A stretch of 64,000 nucleotides of DNA from JBAJNN01 sp036881905 (GTDB lineage Bacteria > Pseudomonadota > Alphaproteobacteria > Rhizobiales > Im1): positions 15,594 through 79,593 of the forward strand of contig JBAJNN010000008.1 of NCBI GenBank assembly GCA_036881905.1. Reading direction: 5' to 3'. A model generated the notes under the pieces. It ran no database searches. It saw only the letters and a program-made list of their open reading frames with translations, and was not told the origin of the DNA. The position numbers and the translations under genes are program-made. Positions 37,682 through 46,916 of the stretch are shown one piece after another (the stretch's first letter is position 1; each line of letters starts with the position of its first letter).

Positions 37682-39301
37682 ATGAAACCGAACCCGCTGC
37701 TTGCCCTCGCCGTGGCCCTGTCATTTATCGTCCCTAACGCATCGGCCGCGACGGTGGCCCCCGGCGACACGCTGGCGGAAAACCAGGACATTGACCTGTG
37801 GCTGCTCGACGACATCAAGACGCTGGATCCGCAAAAGAGCGCCAGCGTCGGGGATTCAGACGCCATTCGCCAGCTGTTCGAGGGGCTTTACAGTCAGGCT
37901 GCGAACGGCGACCTTGTCCCCGGCGTCGCCACGGGTCACGAGGTGTCGGCCGACGGGTTGATCTGGACCTTTCATCTTCGCCCCGAGGCGACATGGTCCA
38001 ACGGCGATCCGGTCACCGCTCAAGATTTCGTCTATGCCTGGCGGCGTCTGGTCGATCCCGAAACGGCCTCCGAAAAGGCCTCGGCCCTGACGGATCTGAA
38101 GGTGAAAAACGCCAAGGCCGTCATCGACGGCAAGCTTCCCCCCGCCGAGCTTGGCGTCAGGGCCATCGACGCCCATACCCTCGAAGTGACTCTTGACCAG
38201 CCGATTCCCCATGGGTACATGATTGCGTCGGTGACCAACACCAACACCTTTCCGGCTCCCCGAGCGGTGATTGAGACATATGGCGACGCATGGACGCAGC
38301 CTGGCCACCTCATCGGCAATGGCGCCTATAGTCTGGTGGAGCACCGGATAGGCCAGAAGATCGTGTTGAAGCGCAACCCTCGATACCGGGACGACGCCCA
38401 TACGATCGTCAAGTCCGTGACCTTTCATGTTATCAACGAGGAAAATCAGGCGCTGACGCGCTTTCGGGCGGGGGAGTTGGATGTGAGCCCGATCCCCTCG
38501 GGACAGTATCCGCGCCTGAAGGAGAAATATCCAGACCAAGTCTATAAAAAGCCGCGTGCCTGCACCTACGCTTATGTTTTCAACCTGTCGCTGAAGGGAC
38601 CGGAAGCCTTAAAGGATGTGCGGGTGCGCAAGGGGCTGTCTTTAGCGATCGACCGAAGCATCATCACCGACAATATTCTCAAAGGCGGCCAGATCCCAGC
38701 CTATAGTTGGACTCCCCCGTCGATGGCCGGTTTCAAGGCGCCGGATATCGATTATTCCCATTGGAGCCAGGCCGAGCGCGTGGCCAAGGCCGAGAACCTC
38801 CTAAAACAAGCCGGATACGGGCCGGATCATCCGCTGAAGCTGACGATTAGCTACAACACCTCCGAGGCGCACAAGAAGATCGCCGTCGCCATTCAGCAAT
38901 TCTGGAAGGCGATCGGCGTCGAAACGAGGCTCGAAAATATGGAATGGAAGGTCTTTACCGACCGCCTCCACAAACATGAATATGAGGTCGGCCGTTACGC
39001 CATATGCGCCGGCGTTGACAATGCCATCGACATGCTTAGCTTCTTCAAGTCCACGGACTCCTTGAACCCGACCGGATTTGCCAGCGCCGACTATGACAGG
39101 TTGATGAACGACGTCCTGACCGCGACGGACCCGAATATCGACTACGACCAGGCCGAGCATACTCTGGCCGATAAGATGCCGATCGCGCCGATCTATTTCT
39201 ACACATCAAACGGCATGGTGAAGCCGGATATCAGGGGATTTCCAGTGCAAAACGTCCTGAACTTCTTCTATGTCAGGAACATGTACCGGGTTGTGAAGTG
39301 A
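37682..39301 (+). CDS. oppA: Oligopeptide ABC transporter periplasmic binding protein, second copy
   Basis: 539 residues from ATG 37682 with AAAGGAG upstream and a signal peptide (MKPNPLLALAVALSFIVPNA, cut after ASA). It aligns along its whole length with the preceding oppA product, sharing many stretches (DAIRQLFEGLYSQ, AQDFVYAWRRLVDPETAS, RLDVSPIPSGQYPRLK-like region), so the two arose by tandem duplication and have since diverged. Different binding pockets are likely, allowing one permease to serve two peptide classes. A stem-loop separates it from oppB. Confidence 0.92.
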   Translation: MKPNPLLALAVALSFIVPNASAATVAPGDTLAENQDIDLWLLDDIKTLDPQKSASVGDSDAIRQLFEGLYSQAANGDLVPGVATGHEVSADGLIWTFHLRPEATWSNGDPVTAQDFVYAWRRLVDPETASEKASALTDLKVKNAKAVIDGKLPPAELGVRAIDAHTLEVTLDQPIPHGYMIASVTNTNTFPAPRAVIETYGDAWTQPGHLIGNGAYSLVEHRIGQKIVLKRNPRYRDDAHTIVKSVTFHVINEENQALTRFRAGELDVSPIPSGQYPRLKEKYPDQVYKKPRACTYAYVFNLSLKGPEALKDVRVRKGLSLAIDRSIITDNILKGGQIPAYSWTPPSMAGFKAPDIDYSHWSQAERVAKAENLLKQAGYGPDHPLKLTISYNTSEAHKKIAVAIQQFWKAIGVETRLENMEWKVFTDRLHKHEYEVGRYAICAGVDNAIDMLSFFKSTDSLNPTGFASADYDRLMNDVLTATDPNIDYDQAEHTLADKMPIAPIYFYTSNGMVKPDIRGFPVQNVLNFFYVRNMYRVVK

Positions 39302-39304
39302 CAG

Positions 39305-39340
39305 GCCGGGCGGGGGGGGGGAGGTCTCTTCCCGCCCGGC
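39305..39340 (+). terminator. GC-rich stem-loop between oppA2 and oppB, attenuator-like
   Basis: GCCGGGCGGG (39305-39314) pairs with CCCGCCCGGC (39331-39340) to give a perfect 10-base stem directly after the oppA2 stop. It is followed only by ATTCTCT, so termination may be partial. Such structures after binding-protein genes lower expression of the permease genes and protect the upstream mRNA. The 5' arm side contains a run of ten G (39312-39321). Confidence 0.55.
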
Positions 39341-39388
39341 ATTCTCTGGCCGATACTCGGTCTTGTGACAAATGCCTTAATAAAAACC

Positions 39389-40315
39389 ATGATCCGCTAT
39401 ATTTTTCGACGCTTGGGCCACGCGATCCCGGTCATGCTGATTTTGATCGTCTTCTCCTTTGTCATCATGCATCTGGCGCCGGGCGGCCCGTTCACCCGCG
39501 AGCGCGCCCTTCCGCCCCAAGTTCTGGCCAATATCAACGCGAAATACGGTCTCGACCAGCCGCTGTGGAAGCAAACTCTCGACTATCTCTGGGGGATTGT
39601 CGTGCATTTCGATTTTGGCCCCTCCTTCGTCTACACCGACCAGAGTGTCAATTCGATCATCGCCCAGGGTTTCCCGATCACGCTGACTTACGGCACGATC
39701 TCGGGCGTCGTCGCCATTGCGGTGGGCGTCACCCTTGGCGCGGTCGCCGCCATCCGCCACAATAGCTGGCTCGATAGTCTCGCGGTCGGCGTTTCGGTGA
39801 CGGCGCAAGTTTTACCGAATTTCGTCATGGCGCCGATTCTGGTGGTTATCTTCACCTTGTGGCTGCACTGGCTGCCCGGCGGCGGCTTTGAGGGACTTTT
39901 AAGCCCCGCCTATTGGATCATGCCGGTGATCGCCCTTTCGACCTCCTACATGGCCTCGATCGCGCGCATGATGCGCTCATCCATGCTTGAGGTGATGAAC
40001 CAGAACCATATCCGCACCGCCCGGGCCAAGGGCCTGGCGATGCGTCGCATTGTTATGAAACACGCCCTCAAGCCGGCGCTCTTGCCGGTGATCTCCTATC
40101 TCGGCCCCGCCTTTGTCGGCATGATCACCGGTTCGGTAGTGATCGATATGTATTTTTCCACCGGCGGCATCGGAAAATTCTTCGTCGATTCAGCGCTTAA
40201 TCGCGATTATGCGGTGATGATGGGGATCACCGTTTTGCTTGGCGGCCTGACGATCGTCTTCAACCTGCTGGTCGATATTCTCTATGCCTGGATCGACCCG
40301 AAAATCCGCTATTGA
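39389..40315 (+). CDS. oppB: Oligopeptide ABC transporter permease OppB
   Basis: 308 residues from ATG 39389 (MIRYIFRRLGHAIPVMLILI), the normal OppB start; a frame extension upstream is not needed. Six membrane segments, the family stretch LAPGGPFTRERALPP after the first, and the EAA loop NHIRTARAKGLAMRRIVMKH near residue 215. It forms the inner-membrane channel with OppC. The stop codon overlaps or abuts the start region of oppC. Confidence 0.93.
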   Translation: MIRYIFRRLGHAIPVMLILIVFSFVIMHLAPGGPFTRERALPPQVLANINAKYGLDQPLWKQTLDYLWGIVVHFDFGPSFVYTDQSVNSIIAQGFPITLTYGTISGVVAIAVGVTLGAVAAIRHNSWLDSLAVGVSVTAQVLPNFVMAPILVVIFTLWLHWLPGGGFEGLLSPAYWIMPVIALSTSYMASIARMMRSSMLEVMNQNHIRTARAKGLAMRRIVMKHALKPALLPVISYLGPAFVGMITGSVVIDMYFSTGGIGKFFVDSALNRDYAVMMGITVLLGGLTIVFNLLVDILYAWIDPKIRY

Positions 40316-40320
40316 ACCCC

Positions 40321-41247
40321 ATGCTGACCGGCAGGCAAAAAATGGCGAGCCTTGCCCAGGCACTGGTGGAAACCGGTGAGAAGGGGCATTCGCCTTGGAG
40401 TGACGCCCGCGTTCGCTTTTGCAAAAACCGGCAGGGTTTGGTGGGTTTGGCCTTAATGGGCTTCGTTCTCGCTTTCGCCATTTTCGGATCATTCGCTGCT
40501 CACTGGCCGATCGACAAGATTGATTTTCAGGTCATGGGCGATGTCGCGCGTGAGGGCGGTCCGTCTCTGACAAACGGCCACTTTTTCGGGACCGACGAGC
40601 TGGGGCGTGATCTTTTCGCCCGCACCATACTCGGCATTCGCATTTCGCTCGCCGTCGGTCTGGTCGGAACGCTGATCGCGGTCATCGTCGGCACGGTTTA
40701 CGGTGCGGCGTCGGGCTATGCCGGCGGACGGGTTGACAATATCATGATGCGCGCGGTCGATATTCTGCTCTCTATCCCCTCCATGTTCGTGCTGATCCTG
40801 CTGCTCGTCATGTTCGGCCATTCGATTATTCTGCTCTTTATCGGGATCGGGCTTTTGTCCTGGCTCGATATGAGTCGCATCGTGCGCGGGCAGACCTTGA
40901 GCCTTAAACAACGCGAGTATATCGAGGCGGCACGGGCCAGCGGGGTTCCGGCCCAGACCATCATTCGCCGCCATATCGTGCCGAATCTTTTGAGTATCGT
41001 GATCGTCTACGCCACACTTCTGGTCCCGGGAATGATTCTAGCGGAAAGCTTCATTTCCTTTCTCGGCCTCGGCGTTCAGGAACCACTGACCTCTCTTGGC
41101 GCGCTGATCTCGCAAGGCGCCGCCACCATGAATTACGGCACGTTGTGGCAACTCCTCTTCCCACTGTTCTTCTTCATCGTCACCCTGTTCGCCTTTTTCT
41201 TTCTCGGCGACGGGTTGCGTGACGCGCTCGACCCAAAAGACCGTTGA
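40321..41247 (+). CDS. oppC: Oligopeptide ABC transporter permease OppC
   Basis: About 308 residues. The start is uncertain: ATG 40321, a TTG at 40312 overlapping the oppB stop, or ATG 40342 are in frame. The protein has the OppC N-terminal extension, six membrane segments, HFFGTDELGRDLFARTILG and the EAA loop EYIEAARASGVPAQTIIRRH. It pairs with OppB. The ATPase gene oppD starts two bases after its TGA. Confidence 0.93.
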   Translation: MLTGRQKMASLAQALVETGEKGHSPWSDARVRFCKNRQGLVGLALMGFVLAFAIFGSFAAHWPIDKIDFQVMGDVAREGGPSLTNGHFFGTDELGRDLFARTILGIRISLAVGLVGTLIAVIVGTVYGAASGYAGGRVDNIMMRAVDILLSIPSMFVLILLLVMFGHSIILLFIGIGLLSWLDMSRIVRGQTLSLKQREYIEAARASGVPAQTIIRRHIVPNLLSIVIVYATLLVPGMILAESFISFLGLGVQEPLTSLGALISQGAATMNYGTLWQLLFPLFFFIVTLFAFFFLGDGLRDALDPKDR

Positions 41248-41248
41248 T

Positions 41249-42217
41249 ATGGCCCTTCTGGAAGTCAGGGATTTAAACGTTTTTTTTCAGACCAATTTGG
41301 GTCCGGTTTTCGCGGTGCGCGGTATCGGTTTCGATCTCGATCGCGGCGAGACTCTGGCGATTATCGGCGAATCCGGTTCCGGCAAAAGCCAGGCGGTATT
41401 CGCGATAATGGGTCTGCTCGATGCCAATGGATGGTGCCAAGGCGAGGTCAGGTTCGACGGCGCTAACATTCTTAACGCGCCGTCCAAAATTCTCAATCCT
41501 ATCCGCGCCAATCGTATGGCTATCATTTTTCAGGACCCGACGACCTCGCTCAACCCCTACATGCGGATTTCCGAGCAGATGGCCGAGGTTTTAACATTGC
41601 ACAAGGGCTTCTCGAAGCGCGAGGCGCTAGCGCGGTCCATCGCCATGCTCGATGCGGTAAAAATTCCAGACGCCAAATCGTGTCTCAACCGCTATCCGCA
41701 TGAGGTTTCCGGCGGCATGCGCCAGCGCATCATGATTGCTATGGCTCTGTTATGCCACCCCGATATTCTGATCGCCGATGAACCGACCACGGCGCTCGAT
41801 GTGACGATTCAGGCCCAGATCATGACACTTTTGCGGGAGTTGCAGCATGATTTCGGCATGGGTGTGATTTTGATCACCCATGATATGGGCGTGGTTGCCG
41901 GGGCGGCCGAACGGATGATCGTCATGTATGGTGGCCAGGTGATGGAAGAAGGCCCTACAGACGCCATTTTCAAGGACGCTACCCACCCTTACACGCGCGC
42001 TCTTCTGGCCTCCATTCCGCGCACTGACCAGCCGAAGGAAGACTTACGTTCGATCCCCGGCGATCCTCCCGATATGATGTGGGCCGAAGAGGGGTGCCCA
42101 TTCGCGCCGCGCTGCGATTTTGCCACAACGGGCTGTCGTAGGAGCGCCATTGCCCTTAAACCTTTTGCTCCAAACCGTCTTCGCGCCTGTAACCGCCCGA
42201 TCGCAGAGGTGCAATGA
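41249..42217 (+). CDS. oppD: Oligopeptide ABC transporter ATP-binding protein OppD
   Basis: 322 residues from ATG 41249. Walker A GESGSGKSQ (the last position is Gln rather than the more usual Ser/Thr run), Q-loop IFQDPTTSLNP, signature VSGGMRQRIMIAMA and Walker B ILIADEPTTALD are present, and the C-terminal four-cysteine region (CPFAPRCDFATTGC, then RACNRP) fits the Fe-S-binding tail of the Opp/Dpp ATPases. It drives peptide uptake together with OppF, whose ATG overlaps its TGA. Confidence 0.94.
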   Translation: MALLEVRDLNVFFQTNLGPVFAVRGIGFDLDRGETLAIIGESGSGKSQAVFAIMGLLDANGWCQGEVRFDGANILNAPSKILNPIRANRMAIIFQDPTTSLNPYMRISEQMAEVLTLHKGFSKREALARSIAMLDAVKIPDAKSCLNRYPHEVSGGMRQRIMIAMALLCHPDILIADEPTTALDVTIQAQIMTLLRELQHDFGMGVILITHDMGVVAGAAERMIVMYGGQVMEEGPTDAIFKDATHPYTRALLASIPRTDQPKEDLRSIPGDPPDMMWAEEGCPFAPRCDFATTGCRRSAIALKPFAPNRLRACNRPIAEVQ

Positions 42218-43224
42218 GCGACAATATTTTACTGAAAGCTCGAAATCTCCATGTGACTTTCAAGACCCGTCGGCCCGGCGCGATGCCATGGGGAAAATCG
42301 CTTGCGCTTCGTGCCGTCAATGGTGTGGATTTCGACCTCAAGGCCGGAGAAACGTTGGGAATCGTGGGGGAGTCAGGCTGCGGCAAATCCACTCTTGCGC
42401 GCGCGGTGGTTCGCCTCGTTCCGGCAACCGGCAGGGTTGTCTGGGGCAACGGGGTGGACCTGCTTTCGCTGTCGGCGAAAGAGATGCTGCGCTATCGCTC
42501 GCAGATCCAGTTGATTTTTCAGGATCCTCTGGCGAGTCTCGATCCGCGCATGCAGGTCGGCGACATCATTGCCGAGCCTTTGATCACCCACAACAAAACC
42601 ATGTCGCGCGTTGAAGTGCGTAAATACGTGCGCGATATGATGGCGCGCGTTGGCTTATTGCCGGACCAGATCAGCCGCTATCCCCATGAATTTTCAGGCG
42701 GCCAGTGCCAACGGATCGCCATAGCCCGAGCTCTGATCGTGCGGCCGAAACTCATTATCTGCGACGAGCCAGTCTCCGCGCTTGATGTGTCGATCCGGGC
42801 GCAAGCGATCAATCTGCTGAGGGAATTGCAACGAGAATTTGGTCTGTCGATCATGTTCATTACCCATGATCTTTCGGTGGCGCGATATATCTCGACGCGG
42901 CTCATAGTCCTCTATCTCGGCCGCATTATGGAGATCGCGCCAAGTGATGCGCTTTATAAGCGCCCCCACCATCCTTATACGCAGGCGTTATTGCGCTCTG
43001 TGCCGATCCCCGATCCCGATATTGAGCGCAACAAGAAAACCGCGCCTCTTATCGGCGAGTTGCCAAGCCCGTTGCATCCGCCGTCAGGCTGCGTGTTTCG
43101 CACTCGCTGCCCACGCGCGAGGCCGCTTTGCGCGCAAAAACGACCGGTACTGGCCGCGGTGACGGCCGGCACCGAGGAGCACCGCGTCGCCTGCCATTTT
43201 CCGGGGCCGGAACCGCAAGGATGA
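42214..43224 (+). CDS. oppF: Oligopeptide ABC transporter ATP-binding protein OppF
   Basis: 336 residues starting with an ATGA overlap with oppD. Walker A GESGCGKST, Q-loop IFQDPLASLDP, signature FSGGQCQRIAIAR and Walker B LIICDEPVSALD are all present. The C-terminal region with CVFRTRCPRARPLC again carries the cysteine cluster of this subfamily. It completes the OppABCDF importer. AT-rich DNA without clear genes follows. Confidence 0.94.
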   Translation: MSDNILLKARNLHVTFKTRRPGAMPWGKSLALRAVNGVDFDLKAGETLGIVGESGCGKSTLARAVVRLVPATGRVVWGNGVDLLSLSAKEMLRYRSQIQLIFQDPLASLDPRMQVGDIIAEPLITHNKTMSRVEVRKYVRDMMARVGLLPDQISRYPHEFSGGQCQRIAIARALIVRPKLIICDEPVSALDVSIRAQAINLLRELQREFGLSIMFITHDLSVARYISTRLIVLYLGRIMEIAPSDALYKRPHHPYTQALLRSVPIPDPDIERNKKTAPLIGELPSPLHPPSGCVFRTRCPRARPLCAQKRPVLAAVTAGTEEHRVACHFPGPEPQG

Positions 43225-43973
43225 CGAGAAAAGGTCTCCACGGAATACTCCGATCCCTCGATGAATCGTTCGGCTCTATATGTTTCCACAAGCTCCATAT
43301 TTTGCAGTTGGTTTTTATTTTCGATCGGCACACCCTTTTGGGCTCCCCACATCACCGGAAGGCCTTAAAAATAGAGGGGAACCCGATCAAATCCGCTATC
43401 GAATTAAGGTTATCCTTGTTGATAATCTTAGAAAATCCTCTGTATTGTGAGCATATTGATGTTCAACTTCATAATTTTTCCGTTTTAAATGCTCTATTAG
43501 AAGCTTTTTATTTCTCACCATCAGTAATGGCTTCAGATTTAGAGTATTTTTTACACCAAAATATTCATTAATGATTGCATTTTGAATAAGGAGAAAATCA
43601 TCGCAAGCCATCACTGACACCATATCCTTCTCACGGGGCCCGAAAAACGCGAGAAGCCCGGCGATGTCATACGAATTGACCACTATCAGCTCGTTCGAGC
43701 ATTTTACAGGGTTAAGCTGAGCGTCACTGTATTCTTTTGAATTAGAACAAAAAAGAGTGTTCCCTGCCCCAGTTTACGGACTTCCTGGAGCACTACACCG
43801 CTCTTACTTGCTTACCGTTTTTAATATAAAATTGGAAAAATAAAATTTTTATTATTTGTTTCAGATTAAATGTAACTAGGCTCTATATTCAATAAATATT
43901 TTATATATAAAGAATGGGTAAAGAGTTTTCTGCTTGAATTATAGATCGTCACATAGTATGTGGTCGGAGCGGA
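43225..43973. other. AT-rich region between oppF and fabZ
   Basis: About 750 bases with clearly lower GC content than the neighbours, especially after 43380. It contains an ATP-grasp-like fragment on the minus strand (43396-43690) and nothing else recognisable. In most Hyphomicrobiales lpxA and further lipid A genes would lie here downstream of fabZ. No terminator hairpin for the fabZ transcript is evident. Confidence 0.55.
43396..43683 (-). pseudogene. Fragment resembling the N-terminal half of an ATP-grasp ligase
   Basis: The frame reads VNSYDIAGLLAFFGP, then SVMACDDFLLIQNAIINEYF and LMVRNKKLLIEHLKRKNYEV, which matches the usual pattern of an ATP-grasp pre-domain: a predicted nucleotide-fold strand, a helix recognising the alternative-lineage residues, a lineage-specific GVKNT-like turn, and the conserved R-N/D-K-x2-L helix before the ATP-grasp fold. 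The frame then ends after about 95 residues, before any ATP-binding motif, so only a fragment remains. Upstream the frame is open to about 43790 without a good start codon. The low GC suggests acquisition by transfer. The family call is my inference from pattern and could be wrong. Confidence 0.35.
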
Positions 43974-44456
43974 TTAGGGTTGGGCATCGACAAGCATTGC
44001 GCCGATTTCGGCTTCGGCCACAATATGGCTTTCCACCTCGGCCTGGCCGCGATATTTCCAGACCCTGCCACGCTTGCGCAGACGCGTTACGAAGCATTTG
44101 ATCGTATCGCCTGGAACGACCGGACGGCGAAAACGAGCCTTGTCGATAGTCATAAAATAAACCCGCTTGCCATGATGCGCTTCGCCAAGATGACTGATAA
44201 CCAGCCCACCGGCGGTCTGAGCCATGGCTTCAATGATCAATACCCCCGGCATAACGGGAAAACCCGGAAAGTGGCCGGCAAAATAAGGCTCGTTGACCGT
44301 TACATTTTTGATCCCAGTCGCGGAAATATCACTTTTCATGTCAACGATGCGGTCAAGCATCAAAAATGGATAACGGTGCGGAAGAAACTGCATGATCCGC
44401 ATTATATCCGCCGTGTGGAGGGATTTTCCCCCAATTGGTTGCGTCGTCAGTTCCAT
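43974..44456 (-). CDS. fabZ: 3-hydroxyacyl-[acyl-carrier-protein] dehydratase FabZ
   Basis: 160 residues. The hot-dog fold motifs are present: LPHRYPFLMLDR, then GHFPGFPVMPGVLIIEAMAQ with the catalytic His (about residue 62) and Glu (about 76), 14 apart as in known FabZ enzymes. It dehydrates 3-hydroxyacyl-ACP in fatty-acid synthesis. It directly follows bamA with 63 bases between, whereas lpxD normally lies there; and no lpxA follows. Confidence 0.95.
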   Translation of the reverse strand: MELTTQPIGGKSLHTADIMRIMQFLPHRYPFLMLDRIVDMKSDISATGIKNVTVNEPYFAGHFPGFPVMPGVLIIEAMAQTAGGLVISHLGEAHHGKRVYFMTIDKARFRRPVVPGDTIKCFVTRLRKRGRVWKYRGQAEVESHIVAEAEIGAMLVDAQP

Positions 44457-44519
44457 TTGTCTTTCCGTTACAGTTTCCCAATCTGTTTTTCTAAGTGTTC
44501 ATGTGCAATAGAGGCCGTT

Positions 44520-46817
44520 TTAAAATTGAAACCCGACACCGAAATGAAAAAATTGTTTCCTGTCATACTTCGCTTTTCGCAATGTTTTGGCGAAGTCAAA
44601 ATGCATCGGCCCCAACGGCGAGACCCAGATAATGCTGACCCCGAGGGACGCCCTCAGCTTGCTCGAATCGAACACTTTGGACTTTGACCCGGGAGCGCCA
44701 AACACCGTACCGACATCACTGAAGATCGCACCCGATACCCCCAATCCATCAGGCAGACCAAGGGGAAAAGTGACCTCAGCGGTGCCAATGGCGTAAGTGT
44801 CTCCTCCGAGCGCATCGCCGGAAATACCCTTATCGCGTGGACCGACGCCACCGGATTCGAAACCGCGGAATGAATCGCCACCCCTGAAGAAACGGTCGAT
44901 CAGCTCAACCTTATCCCCGTTATAGGGCATCACATGACCGGCTGTGGCCCTGAGCATCAACGTTACTTGCTCATAGAGCGGATAGTAATAGTGGGTTTTC
45001 ATTTCTGCTTTCAACCAGTATGTATCGCCACCCAACCCGGCAATATCGCCCAAGAGTTTGAAGTCAAGGCCCGAAGTTGGCTTCCAGGGGTTGTCAAGGG
45101 TGGAATAGACATAGGTGGCTCCGACTCGAGAGATGTTGCTCGTGCCCGCGGAGCTTATGACAGATTGCGAGGCTTGCTTGTCTACGTTCTTGACATCACG
45201 GTTGATAAACTGGTAGCGGGTTGTCAGCTTGGAATCCTTCGACAATGGAAAACCAAAACGAGCTCCGGCGCCAATCTCGTCAAGATCGAATGAGGATTCC
45301 TTCTGTTGGTCGGTTCTTCTGGCGTAAGCATCGAAACCAAGCGACAGATTGCGCCCCATGAAATGAGGCTCTGTAAAACTCACACCGCCACGCTGGCTTT
45401 TGGATCCCAACAATGTCTGCAAACGGACATCCTGACCGCGCCCGAGAAAATCGTGTTCCGTCAAGCCGACCGACACGAAAAGTTTTTCATCGTCGGAATA
45501 GCCCCCCTTGAACCCTATGGTACCGGTGAGTTTTTCCTCAACCTTTACCGTCAATATCACCCGATCCGGCCTTGATCCCTGCTGTTCGGTAATGTCCACT
45601 TTGTTGAAGAAGCCCAGAGCATTGATTTTTCGTTTCCCACGATTGACCAGGATACGGTTATAGGCATCGCCCTCCACAAGACGCAGCTCGCGGCGGATAA
45701 CCTTGTCAAGTGTACGGGTATTACCGACGATATCGATACGCTCAATGTAGACGCGCGGCCCCTCATCGATCTTATATGTCAGGTCAACGGTGTACGTCTT
45801 GCTGTTGCGGCGCATCACAGGCCGCACCCTGGCGAAAGCGTAACCGCTGGAGCCAGCTTCGACAGTAAGCTTTTCCAACGAGGCCTCGACCTTATCGATA
45901 TCATAGGATCCGCCGGATTTTGTCTCGACAATGGAGGCCAGTTTTTTGCGATCAAGCATCGTATCGCCCGGATCGACGGCAACAGCGCCGAATTTATAAG
46001 GGCTGCCCTCATCAATCGCAAAGGTGATGTAAAAGCTTTTTCCATCGCGGCTCAACTCGGCGGTGGAAGAGAGAACCTTAAAATCGGCATAACCCTTGGA
46101 AAGGTAGAAATGCTTCAGCCTTTCCCGGTCATAGGCCAGCCTGTCGGGATCATAAATATCGGCGATCGTCAGTATTTTCCACCAGCGGCTCTGCTGTGCT
46201 GAGATTACCCCACGCAATTGGGAAACGCTGAAAGCATGATTGCCGATGAAGCTTATGCTCTCAACCCGCGCTTTACTCCCTTCGGAAACCTCGAATACGA
46301 CATTGACGCGATTTTGCGGCAGACGAATGATTTTGGGGTCAACCCGGGCCGCGAAAAACCCCGAACGCCGGTAAAGCGTGACGATCCGTTGGGCCGCGGT
46401 TTGAACCCGGGCGGGGGTGAAAACCATACGCGCGCGCAGATCGACACCCTGGGAGAGTTTTTTGCTGGTCAGCGTATCGTTGCCTTCAAACGTGACCTTG
46501 TCGATCAGTGGATTTTCCTTGACCTTGACGATCAGATCCTTGCCGAGACGCGAGATTTGAACATCGGAAAACAACCCCGTTTTGAACAGAGTTTTGATGG
46601 AAGCGTTTATTTTTCCGACCTCATAGGATTCGCCGGCGCTGATTTGCATATAGGCTCTGACCGTATCCGACTCGATACGGTTGTTGCCCTCCACGATGAT
46701 ATGCGAGAGAACCGTTTCAGCCCGCGCATTGCCGCCGCTGATGCCAATGCCGGCGAGGCAGACGATCCAGGTCATGGATAGTGCCGGAAAAACTGCTGTG
46801 ACAAACCGGTGACGCAT
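44520..46817 (-). CDS. bamA: Outer-membrane protein assembly factor BamA
   Basis: 765 residues: a signal peptide (cut near residue 33), five POTRA repeats (about 35-430, each with a V-x2-I or similar start such as VLSHIIVEGNNRI) and a C-terminal 16-strand beta-barrel that ends in the expected aromatic residue (HFGVGFQF). It inserts beta-barrel proteins into the outer membrane, so the cell has an outer membrane with barrel proteins. It is transcribed after rseP and before fabZ. Confidence 0.95.
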   Translation of the reverse strand: MRHRFVTAVFPALSMTWIVCLAGIGISGGNARAETVLSHIIVEGNNRIESDTVRAYMQISAGESYEVGKINASIKTLFKTGLFSDVQISRLGKDLIVKVKENPLIDKVTFEGNDTLTSKKLSQGVDLRARMVFTPARVQTAAQRIVTLYRRSGFFAARVDPKIIRLPQNRVNVVFEVSEGSKARVESISFIGNHAFSVSQLRGVISAQQSRWWKILTIADIYDPDRLAYDRERLKHFYLSKGYADFKVLSSTAELSRDGKSFYITFAIDEGSPYKFGAVAVDPGDTMLDRKKLASIVETKSGGSYDIDKVEASLEKLTVEAGSSGYAFARVRPVMRRNSKTYTVDLTYKIDEGPRVYIERIDIVGNTRTLDKVIRRELRLVEGDAYNRILVNRGKRKINALGFFNKVDITEQQGSRPDRVILTVKVEEKLTGTIGFKGGYSDDEKLFVSVGLTEHDFLGRGQDVRLQTLLGSKSQRGGVSFTEPHFMGRNLSLGFDAYARRTDQQKESSFDLDEIGAGARFGFPLSKDSKLTTRYQFINRDVKNVDKQASQSVISSAGTSNISRVGATYVYSTLDNPWKPTSGLDFKLLGDIAGLGGDTYWLKAEMKTHYYYPLYEQVTLMLRATAGHVMPYNGDKVELIDRFFRGGDSFRGFESGGVGPRDKGISGDALGGDTYAIGTAEVTFPLGLPDGLGVSGAIFSDVGTVFGAPGSKSKVFDSSKLRASLGVSIIWVSPLGPMHFDFAKTLRKAKYDRKQFFHFGVGFQF

Positions 46818-46916
46818 AAGGTAAAAACCCTCCCTGAACTGTTGGTAAAATGAAAGAAACCTAACCGTTTACAAAGGCGGGAACAGCCTCTGCCAGGTTT
46901 CATGCGCTCTTCATGA

